DNA of 64,000 nucleotides. It comes from Stanieria sp. NIES-3757. Lineage in GTDB: Bacteria; Cyanobacteriota; Cyanobacteriia; Cyanobacteriales; Xenococcaceae. Both the position numbers and the translations under genes were made by a program. Where the stretch lies: positions 124,001 to 188,000 of the forward strand of contig AP017375.1 in the NCBI GenBank assembly GCA_002355455.1, read 5' to 3'. The notes beneath the pieces are model-generated. The model was given only the letters and a program-made list of their open reading frames with translations, was not told where the DNA came from and made no database searches. Position 1 is the first letter of the stretch; every line of letters starts with the position of its first letter. Below, piece after piece: positions 38,418 to 46,600 of the stretch.

Positions 38418-38498
38418 ACATTCAAATTCAAAGTTATAACCAAAAAAGTTTTTGATAAAATCTTAGAGAAACGTTAAAAAATATTACAAAATTAATAG

Positions 38499-39485
38499 AT
38501 GAAATTATTAATAGTTGGTGCAACTGGTACTTTAGGCAGACAAGTAGCGCGTTGCGCCCTCGATCAAGGACATGAAGTCCGCTGTTTAGTAAGGAGTTTT
38601 AGCAAAGCAACTTTTTTAAAAGAATGGGGTGCAGAATTAATTCCAGGAGATCTTTGTGATCCAGAAACTTTGCCTCCAGCCTTAGAAAACATAGATGCTG
38701 TCATTGATGTAGCTACAGCCAGACCAACTGATAGCCTTAGTATTAAAAAAGTAGATTGGGAAGGTAAAGTTAATCTAATTAAAGCAGTTAAAGCTGCTGG
38801 AATTGACCGCTACATCTTCTTTTCAATCCTCAATGCCGAAGATTATCCCAATGTTCCTTTGATGGAAGTTAAACGTTGTACAGAGCTATTTTTAAGAGAA
38901 TCTGGTTTAAATTACACTATTTTGCGTCTTTGCGGTTTTATGCAAGGATTAATTGGTCAATACGCTATTCCGATTCTAGATAATCAGGTTGTGTGGGTAA
39001 CTGGAGAAAGTACTCCTGTTGCTTATATGAATACTCAAGATATTGCTAAATTTGCTGTTCGTGCCTTAGAAGTACCTGCGACAGAAAAACAAACTTTTCC
39101 TGTGGTAGGCACGAGAGCTTGGGGTGCGTATGAAATAATTAATATTTGTGAAAAACTATCAGGACAAGATGCTAGAATTTCTCGGGTTTCTTTGACTGTC
39201 TTGGGTTTGATGCGCAAGGTAACTCGTTTCTTCAAATGGGGTCAAAATACGGCAGATCGTCTTGCCTTTGCTGAAGTCTTAGCTAGCGGTCAACCTTTAG
39301 ATGCGCCAATGGAAGAAGTATATCAAATTTTTGGTATTGACCCGAAGGAAACTACGACTTTAGAAAGTTATTTACAAGAATACTTTAGTCGGATTATGAA
39401 AAAACTTAAAGAAATTGACTACGAAAAGAATAAAAGTAAGAAGAAAAAGAAAAAACCAACAAAACCTTATCGCAATCAGTTTTAA
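38499..39485 (+). CDS. ycf39: Ycf39-type NAD(P)-binding protein
   Basis: The 328-residue protein is an atypical short-chain dehydrogenase. It begins MKLLIVGATGTLGRQVARCA, the dinucleotide-binding motif, and has VRCLVRSFSKATFLKEWGAE and VKAAGIDRYIFFSILNAEDY, typical of Ycf39. In cyanobacteria Ycf39 works with HliD in early photosystem II assembly and chlorophyll delivery to the D1 protein; that function is known from other species. The C-terminus is strongly basic and lysine-rich (KNKSKKKKKKPTKPYRNQF). It follows ggt by 81 bases and precedes the DUF2809 gene by 30. Confidence 0.88.
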   Translation: MKLLIVGATGTLGRQVARCALDQGHEVRCLVRSFSKATFLKEWGAELIPGDLCDPETLPPALENIDAVIDVATARPTDSLSIKKVDWEGKVNLIKAVKAAGIDRYIFFSILNAEDYPNVPLMEVKRCTELFLRESGLNYTILRLCGFMQGLIGQYAIPILDNQVVWVTGESTPVAYMNTQDIAKFAVRALEVPATEKQTFPVVGTRAWGAYEIINICEKLSGQDARISRVSLTVLGLMRKVTRFFKWGQNTADRLAFAEVLASGQPLDAPMEEVYQIFGIDPKETTTLESYLQEYFSRIMKKLKEIDYEKNKSKKKKKKPTKPYRNQF

Positions 39486-39515
39486 TTATTAACAATCATT
39501 TGCCACTGGTTATTA

Positions 39516-39911
39516 GTGATTAAAAATTCTAGATTTTGTAATTTTATCTCCCTGTTAATTATTATTCCGCTTGGTTTAGGTCCTAAGATTTATACAGGAT
39601 TTGGACAAGGATGGGTTAATGATTATGCGGGAGATATTTTATATGAAATTGCTTGGTGTTTATTTTTTTTCTGGTTTTTTCCTAGTAAAAAAGCTACTGT
39701 ATTAATTCCTATTTGGGTATTTTTAGTTACCTGTATTATCGAAATTTGTCAGTTGTGGTTTGGGTTAATCCCTGAGACAATTCGCTCTTCAATTATTTGG
39801 AAGTTATTACTAGGTTCGACTTTTGTGTGGTGGGATTTTCCTCATTATGCCCTTGGTTGTTTGATTGGTTGGTTCTGGTTATCTCAAATTTGGCAAAAGT
39901 CATTTCAGTGA
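39516..39911 (+). CDS. DUF2809 membrane protein
   Basis: The 131-residue protein has four hydrophobic segments and matches the DUF2809 pattern: LGLGPKIYTGFGQGWVNDYAGDI and the helix pair ending DFPHYALGCLIGWFW. The family is small, integral to the membrane and of unknown function. It starts at a GTG (MIKNSRFC) 30 bases after the Ycf39 gene, so the two may be co-transcribed. The ribosome-binding site is weak. The tandem heptamer repeat follows its stop. Confidence 0.75.
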   Translation: MIKNSRFCNFISLLIIIPLGLGPKIYTGFGQGWVNDYAGDILYEIAWCLFFFWFFPSKKATVLIPIWVFLVTCIIEICQLWFGLIPETIRSSIIWKLLLGSTFVWWDFPHYALGCLIGWFWLSQIWQKSFQ

Positions 39912-39963
39912 ATAGTTATTAGTTACTAATTACTAATTATGAGGGATTAATAATCATCCATCA

Positions 39964-40019
39964 GCCATCAGCTATCAGCTATCAGCTATCAGCTATCAGC
40001 TATCAGCTATCAGCTATCA
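39964..40019 (+). repeat. Tandem heptamer repeat (gctatca)n
   Basis: Seven exact copies of gctatca (39971-40019) are preceded by one variant, gccatca. This is a short tandemly repeated sequence of the kind known in cyanobacteria, and copy number may vary between strains. It lies between the DUF2809 gene and the MFS gene, ending 50 bases before the latter's ATG. Confidence 0.9.
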
Positions 40020-40069
40020 ACAATTAACAATTAACAATATTTTAGTGTAAATAATTATCTTAGGTAATT

Positions 40070-41317
40070 ATGTTTAAATACTTACCAAACTTTAGTGGTC
40101 AAGTTTGGATTTTAGCAGCAGGTAGATTATTATCTCAGGTTGGTTCGGGTTTTACCTTGTTTTACGCCCCAATTTTTTTTGTTAACCAAGTAGGCATATC
40201 TTCTACTTTAGTTGGAATTGCTTTAGGTAGTGGTTCTTTATCGGGAGTCATTGGTAGATTTTTAGGTGGACAATGGGCTGACTCTCCTCATTGGGGACGC
40301 AGACGCATTTTATTAATTTCAGCCGTGGTTTCTGCGATCGCTGATGTTTTTTTAGCCATGACTCATAATTTCTCTACCCTAATCATTGGTAACTTATTAA
40401 TGGGTTTGGGGATAGGTTTATATTGGCCAGCAATGGAAGCAGCAATTGTAGATTTAACGACTGTCAAACAAAGGAATGAAGCTTTTGCAATTACTAGATT
40501 AGCCGATAGTCTTGGTTTGGGTTTGGGGGTTGTTTTAGGTGGGGCATTGATTGCGACTTCAGGGAATTATCGCTCTTTATTTATTATTGATGGAATTTCA
40601 TTTGTGGTTTTTTTTGGGATTATTTATGTTGCGCTCGCAGAAACTTATCAATTTTTACCTCATCAAGCAACTCAAACTCGCAAGTGGTCAATTGCTTTTC
40701 AAGACCGCGCTTTGATGATTTTTGTGGTAGTCAATATTTTGTTTACTACTTATTTAGCTCAGTTACAAAGTACCATGCCTCTTTATTTTAAAAATTTTGT
40801 CACGGCAGGGGATACAGAGGCAGGGTTTTCAGAAAAAATTATTAGTGGTTTGTTTAGTTGGCATATTGCTTTGGCTGCTATTTCTCAGCTACCTGTAGCT
40901 CGTTGGTTAAATCGTATTACCCGCACCCAAGCTTTGGTAATTTCTTTACTATTGTGGGGATTGGGATTTGTTTTAGTTTGGGTGACAGGAATTACTTCTA
41001 GTTATGCTTTATTTTGGGGAATGTTGTCTTTAGGAGTGATGTCAGTAGCAATGGTAGTTTATACTCCTGCTGCTTCTGCCTTAGTAGCCGATTTAGCACC
41101 CCAATCTTTACGGGCAGTTTATCTTTCGATTAATTCCCAATGTTGGGCAATTGGTTATTTAATTGGACCTCCTCTTGGTGGTTGGGCTTTAGATCGTTCG
41201 GCTAGTTTTGCTCATAATTTCTGGTTGGTTCCTGCTGCTAGCGTAAGCATCGGCATTTTAATTGTGCAATATTTAGAAAAAGTTTTACTTACTCAAACCA
41301 AACAAAATAAAGCATGA
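40070..41317 (+). CDS. MFS transporter
   Basis: The 415-residue protein has about twelve hydrophobic segments and the major facilitator pattern. GRFLGGQWADSPHWGRRRIL is the loop between helices 2 and 3, with the G-x-x-x-D-x-x-x-R/G-R-R signature of the superfamily. The start FSGQVWILAAGRLLSQVGSG is typical of multidrug or sugar-phosphate-like facilitators. The substrate cannot be told. It is followed 75 bases later by VOC, MEKHLA and acyltransferase genes on the same strand and may be part of that unit. Confidence 0.88.
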   Translation: MFKYLPNFSGQVWILAAGRLLSQVGSGFTLFYAPIFFVNQVGISSTLVGIALGSGSLSGVIGRFLGGQWADSPHWGRRRILLISAVVSAIADVFLAMTHNFSTLIIGNLLMGLGIGLYWPAMEAAIVDLTTVKQRNEAFAITRLADSLGLGLGVVLGGALIATSGNYRSLFIIDGISFVVFFGIIYVALAETYQFLPHQATQTRKWSIAFQDRALMIFVVVNILFTTYLAQLQSTMPLYFKNFVTAGDTEAGFSEKIISGLFSWHIALAAISQLPVARWLNRITRTQALVISLLLWGLGFVLVWVTGITSSYALFWGMLSLGVMSVAMVVYTPAASALVADLAPQSLRAVYLSINSQCWAIGYLIGPPLGGWALDRSASFAHNFWLVPAASVSIGILIVQYLEKVLLTQTKQNKA

Positions 41318-41392
41318 AATTGTAAACAATCTGCTCAAGCCAAATCGATTTGTTGCTAGTCTGTAAAATGACTTCAGTTAAGTATTGTTTCT

Positions 41393-41758
41393 ATGCAAAT
41401 TACTCGCTTTCTTCATACAGCCATTTTAGTCTCCGATTTAGCCAAAGCAGAACACTTTTATGGCGAGGTTTTAGGCTTGGTTAAAGCAGAAGCAAGAACC
41501 TCAAACTTTCCAGGTACTTGGTATCAAATTGGAGATTGTCAACTTCATCTGATTGTTCATCCTGAGTTTCGTAATCAAATTTTTAATCAAACCAAATGGG
41601 GTAGAAATCCTCATTTTGCGATCGCAGTAGCTAATTTAGGAGAAGCGATCGCCAGATTGCAAAGTCAAGGTTACCCTATGCAAATGAGTGCCTCGGGACG
41701 TGCAGCCTGTTTTATTCAAGATCCAGACCAAAATATTATTGAAATTAGTCAAGGATAA
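41393..41758 (+). CDS. VOC (glyoxalase/dioxygenase fold) family protein
   Basis: The 121-residue protein has the paired beta-alpha-beta-beta-beta modules of the vicinal oxygen chelate fold. His8 (ITRFLHTAILVSDLAKAEHFY), His53 (CQLHLIVHPE), His71 (NPHFAIAVANLGEA) and Glu near IIEISQG are placed like metal ligands. It could be a glyoxalase, a dioxygenase-like or a binding protein. The MEKHLA gene starts 11 bases after its stop, so the two are co-transcribed. The substrate is unknown; confidence is for the family. Confidence 0.85.
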   Translation: MQITRFLHTAILVSDLAKAEHFYGEVLGLVKAEARTSNFPGTWYQIGDCQLHLIVHPEFRNQIFNQTKWGRNPHFAIAVANLGEAIARLQSQGYPMQMSASGRAACFIQDPDQNIIEISQG

Positions 41759-41769
41759 TCAAAATAGTC

Positions 41770-42243
41770 ATGTCATCCCTTGTGTGGCAACAGCCAGAAA
41801 TTATTAGTTGGAGTCAAATCATTCTTGATAGTTTTGCTGAAGTAGTTGGTAAAGAATTAATTGCCAGAAAAGGAACACCAGCAGCACAAGCAGAAGCTCT
41901 ATTTTTTGCTCCTTTTGTAGTAGTTTCTCACGGTACTCAAGCAGAGCCAATTTTTAATTATGGCAATCAACTTGCTTTAGATTTGTGGGAAGTTAATTGG
42001 CAGGATTTTATTCAGACTCTTTCTCGTTCGACTGCCGAACCAATTAATCAATTAGAAAGACAACAAATGTTAGAACAAGTAGCACAACAAGGCTATGTTG
42101 ACAATTATTCTGGAGTTAGAATTTCTAGGACGGGAAAACGATTTTTAATTAAGAATACTATTATCTGGAATTTACGCGATCGAGCAGGAAACTATTGTGG
42201 GCAAGCAGCTAATTATGCTGAATGGGATATGATAAAAAATTAG
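41770..42243 (+). CDS. MEKHLA domain protein
   Basis: The 157-residue protein matches the bacterial MEKHLA domain, a PAS-like sensory fold also found at the C-terminus of plant HD-ZIP III factors. Recognisable parts are FFAPFVVVSHGTQAEPIFNY, GNQLALDLWEVNWQDF and the closing strand GVRISRTGKRFLIKNTIIWN. Stand-alone bacterial versions have no known function. It may bind a small ligand. It starts 11 bases after the VOC gene and overlaps the acyltransferase start by 22 bases, which suggests coupled translation. Confidence 0.85.
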   Translation: MSSLVWQQPEIISWSQIILDSFAEVVGKELIARKGTPAAQAEALFFAPFVVVSHGTQAEPIFNYGNQLALDLWEVNWQDFIQTLSRSTAEPINQLERQQMLEQVAQQGYVDNYSGVRISRTGKRFLIKNTIIWNLRDRAGNYCGQAANYAEWDMIKN

Positions 42244-43103
42244 TTGCTCCTTACCAAAAACCTTCAGTGAATCAGACTCAACAACCAAATAATTCTGGTT
42301 GGTCTTTAGATCAACGCGATCCCCAAACAATTGAATTATTCATGCCAATTTGGGAGTGGTTTTATCGTTATTATTTCCGCGTTAAAACTGATGGTTGGCA
42401 TCAAATAGCTTCTCACGAACAAGTATTATTAGTTGGTTCCCACAATGGTGGTTTAGCTACACCAGATATGATTATGACGATGTATGATTGGTTTCGTCAT
42501 TTTGGAACAAAACGTCCTGTTTATGGTTTGATGCATCCTAGTGTATGGCAATTTAATCCCGAGTTAGCTCAATTAGCAGCTAAAACAGGCGCAATTGTTG
42601 CTCATCCCAAAATGGCTTTTGCTGCCTTAGAAAACAAAGCTAGTTTACTCGTTTATCCTGGTGGAGCGCAAGATCTTTTTCGTCCTTATTCTCAACGTCA
42701 TCAAATTAATTTTGTTGGTAGAAAAGGCTTTATCAAATTAGCATTAAGAACAAAAGTTCCAATTGTTCCTGTTATTTCTATCGGCGCGCATGACACTTTA
42801 TTGGTCTTAGGAGATTTTTATCCAATAGTTAAACAACTTCATGAATGGGGAATGCCTTGGATTAATAATGTAGATCCAGAAATTTTTCCCATTTATTTAG
42901 GATTACCTTGGGGAATAGGAATTGGCCCGATTCCAAATATTCCTTTACCAGTAAAAATTCATACTCGTGTTTGTGCGCCAATCATTTTTGATAAATATGG
43001 TAAAGAAGCAGCAAGAGATCGTAATTATGTTGATGATTGCTACAATTTGGTAGTTCAAAAAATGCAACAAGAATTAGATATTTTAGTTGATGAAAATTCT
43101 TAG
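42222..43103 (+). CDS. Lysophospholipid/diacylglycerol acyltransferase family protein
   Basis: The 293-residue protein belongs to the PlsC/DGAT2-like acyltransferases. The acyl-acceptor motif is LLVGSHNGGLATPD, with His and Asp seven residues apart rather than the common four. YPGGAQDLFRP matches the glycine-rich acyl-binding motif, and GFIKLALRTKVPIVPVISIG follows the family. The cyanobacterial enzyme Slr2103, which makes acylated plastoquinol and triacylglycerol-like lipids, is a plausible relative, but I cannot confirm this. It starts inside the MEKHLA gene and is the last gene of the unit. Confidence 0.82.
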   Translation: MGYDKKLVAPYQKPSVNQTQQPNNSGWSLDQRDPQTIELFMPIWEWFYRYYFRVKTDGWHQIASHEQVLLVGSHNGGLATPDMIMTMYDWFRHFGTKRPVYGLMHPSVWQFNPELAQLAAKTGAIVAHPKMAFAALENKASLLVYPGGAQDLFRPYSQRHQINFVGRKGFIKLALRTKVPIVPVISIGAHDTLLVLGDFYPIVKQLHEWGMPWINNVDPEIFPIYLGLPWGIGIGPIPNIPLPVKIHTRVCAPIIFDKYGKEAARDRNYVDDCYNLVVQKMQQELDILVDENS

Positions 43104-43175
43104 TTTACTGTTAGTGTATAGCCAGTTTTTATTAATTGTTTAGTAATAACTATATATTTATAAAAAGCGATCGCC

Positions 43176-43313
43176 TTAAATTGCTAATTTTTTTAGAGCA
43201 GAATTAATAATTTCTTCTTGATTTACCATCTTTTCTAATTCTTCTACTAAAGCAAGAGAACTTCTAATATCTCCCTGTAGCAGTAATTTTTTAAGCTTTA
43301 ATAATTTTTCCAT
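43176..43313 (-). CDS. 45-residue protein, possible remnant of a longer cyanobacterial gene
   Basis: A 45-residue frame on the minus strand reads MEKLLKLKKLLLQGDIRSSL, then ALVEELEKM, then VNQEEIINSALKKLAI. From memory, the first part resembles the beginning and the second part the end of a roughly 140-residue cyanobacterial hypothetical family (xELLELKxLLxxGxxxxALxLVEELEEM ... MVNQEEIxxxAL). If right, the middle has been deleted in frame. There is no strong ribosome-binding site. It may be a decayed gene or a small functional protein. Confidence 0.5.
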   Translation of the reverse strand: MEKLLKLKKLLLQGDIRSSLALVEELEKMVNQEEIINSALKKLAI

Positions 43314-43678
43314 GATTGTTGTTGTTAATGGAGAGATACTTTATTATAACAAAATAACGCGATCGCTTTACTTAAATATTTAACTATTGAAACCGAATAT
43401 AAATTTTAACTTTTTACTTTTGAAGTTAAAACTTATATATAATAAAGTTTTAAAAAATTAATTTTTATAATAAATAATTTGTCATTTATTTAGCTACTTT
43501 TGATAATTAGTATAATTTAGAAGTACTTTTAATTAATCTAATTAAATACATTATAAATTTGCAATTATTTTGTAGTTGGATTTTTTATTTTATAGTGACT
43601 AATTTCCTCACAAAAACTTGATACAAGCTTGGATATTTTTAGGCTATAAATGAAGCAAGTTGTTATTTTGATTTTCTC
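43314..43678. other. Spacer upstream of the giant membrane protein gene
   Basis: An AT-rich spacer without a gene. It contains copy 2 of the ~92-nt element (43424-43513), listed separately, and presumably the promoter of the 1345-residue protein. Confidence 0.5.
43424..43513 (+). repeat. ~92-nt dispersed element, copy 2 (before the membrane protein gene)
   Basis: The second copy of the element found before ggt at 36464-36557. Both lie upstream of, and in the same orientation as, the following gene. This copy ends about 165 bases before the ATG. Confidence 0.65.
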
Positions 43679-46600
43679 ATGTCTAACGACTCAGACCGCT
43701 TTATTAAACTAGAAATATACGCTAAAGCTTCTCAGACAGAATTATTGATCGGCTTAGATACGTGGTTACGTTTGGGATTAATTAAAGAGTCTCAAGTCAA
43801 AAGTTTATGTCGCAATTATTTGACTTGTCCTCTTCCTGATATAGAAATAGTAAAAGTTACTTCTCAAGTTGGAGAAACTGGATCTCAACCCATACAAACA
43901 CCAATAATAGAATCTGTCCCAAGAGTAAAAGCACCACTAAAACCCAATTTTATTGAGCAAATTTGGCAAGCTTTTCTTGATGAATTAAGTATTCGTTGGT
44001 TGTTATTTTTAGGTATATTTTTAGTTGTAGTTTCTTCAGGAGTTTTAGCTGCTACCCAATGGCATAATTTTTCTACTGTCGGTCAATATTTAATTTTATT
44101 AATATATACTTTGAGTTTTTGGTTAGTTGGGTTTTGGTTAAGTAAACAAGATAATTTAAATTTAACTTCGCAAAGTTTAAAGAGTATTGCAATTTTACTT
44201 GTCCCGATTAATTTTTGGGGAATTAATAGTTTTGGCTTAGGGAATAAGTTTGGAGATTGGTTAGTAATTGCGATCGCGTTTTTTAGTTTAACAGGAATTA
44301 CGTTTTGGGAATACAATCCAAAACCCAAGTATATCCGTTTTGGTTTTGTGCCAATTTTTTTGTTATTAAGCTATCTTCATTTGGTTTGGCATCTTCTTAA
44401 TTTCCGAATCTTGGCAATATATCTGGGTATTATTACTATTGCAAGTACAACCTATTATTTATCTAAACAATATAATTATCAATTTAAAAATTTACTGTTA
44501 TTATTGACTACTTGGTTGTTATTAATTTTTAGATTTTTATTAATTCAAACCTCAATTACTAGTTTAGGATTAGCAATTAGTATTTGTGGTTGGTTATTAG
44601 CAATCCTTTATTTAGATCGTAGTCGAGAGTTTTTCAGCGAACAAGAGAATAACACTCGTGCTAGATCGGATAATCAAATTATTATCGATCAAAGTTTAGA
44701 AAAAGTAGGTTTAATTTTATTGCTTTTAGGAGGAATTGTTGCTGGAGTTATTTGGTTTAACTCGGTTAAATGGTATCCTTGGCAAGCAATAGCTGTTTGT
44801 GCTTTAACCTTATATCTTTTTAAGACAAGATTGCAAATTTTTTGGAGAAAATTAGATTTATTAGCAATATTTTTTATTGGGTTAAAAACTTTATTTTTAT
44901 TAAAAGAATTAATGCCGATTTCATTAAGAGAAAATGTACTAAATTTCTCTGAAACAATTACTAATGTAAAGTTTTTTCCTGAATCGGTTTATAGCATTAC
45001 CCTCTTTCCTTATCTAATTTTATTTGTTGCTATTACTAGCTGGTTGTATCGTCAAGAAAAACCGCAACTCGCTTTATTTTGTGAATGGCTGAATTTATGT
45101 TTTGGTGTATTTTTAACTCTTTTAAGTTGGTATAATCCTACCTGGCGATCGCTCAATTTTTTCTTATCTACTGTTACCCTCGGTTACGTTGCTACTATTC
45201 GGCAACCTTTTAGAATTAGACTGATTTATTTTACTCATTTATTAGGATTAATAACAGCTATTAGCTTAATCGATTGGTGGTTTTCGCCTCCGAGTCGTGA
45301 GGTTTGGGGCATTATTTTATTATTATTAATGCTCGGGGAATGGTTAATTTTTATCCGTCGAATTGCGGTTAAAAATTCTCGTTATCAAAAAATTTGGTAT
45401 CGCAGTAGTTGGTATTTTGGTTTGTTGCTAGCAGGAATTAGTTATGTTTGCTTTTTGCCAAAATACAATCCTGTAACTACTTCTATTATTGCTATTTATA
45501 GTTTAACTTGGTTGTTAACATCAACGGTGTTAACTATAGTTGCTAAATTTAATCGGGGCAAACAACGTCAATTAGCTGCATTGTTGAGTTGTTTTGCTTT
45601 AGTTTTAGTTCAGGTTCTTACTTTTAATCATTTAGAAACAAGAGCGATCAGTCTTACTGTAGCAACAATTTTAATGTTTATTAATAGTTTTTATTGTTGT
45701 CAAACGATCGCAGCAGTACTTCATTTTGGTTTTGGATTGAGTTTAATTAGTAGTTTACTTTGGCAATATCTTTCTTTTTCTAATTGGTTAATTGTAAGTG
45801 CAATTGTAATTATTAGTCTTTATAAAATTAGACAAGATTTGCTGAAGGATTTGGCAACAGATTTAAAAACTAAATTTAGCCAACTCAGAAAAAAATACGC
45901 CCAAGCAACAGATTACTGGGCGATAAGTTTAATCTCTTTAGAATTAGCTATTCTTACCCTTTTCTATTTAAACTTTGCTTTTTCTGATTTAAATTACCAA
46001 CAGATAGGAATTAACTGGCAATACTTTCTATCTTCAACTTTAATTAGCGGTGCAATTTGGTTTCGTTATCGACAACAACCAACACCAAAAATTTTATATG
46101 CTTTTGCTTGGACAATTGAGTTATCAGTATTTAGCCTAATTATCCTCATTGGTGGTAATCAAATTGCCATTGCTGTTACTAATATTATTCTGGCATCTCT
46201 ATCTCTTTGGTTAATTAATCGCTTCTCTTCTCAATCTTTTCATATTGTTAGGGCGAATAACCATTTGCACCTAGAAACCATTGTGTATGATACCTCCAAT
46301 TTAAATTGGCATAACTTACATCATCTACCAATCATTTATCTTGTTTTAGGAATTTTGTGGCGACTACCCTATTTTACTGCTACGACTGGCTTAATTACTT
46401 TAGGTGCAGCTTTAACTGGAATTGGTATTGGTAGTTATCCAGATAGAGAAAACAAAATTATTAGCTATCTTTCCCTAGCAGGTATTACTTTAGCTATTTA
46501 TGAATTAGCTATCTATCAAATGATGCAAACATCAGGGGGTAGTCTTGCCGATGGTTTGACGATTTTAGCCTTAGTTGCTGCGGTAATTGCTATTTTCTAT

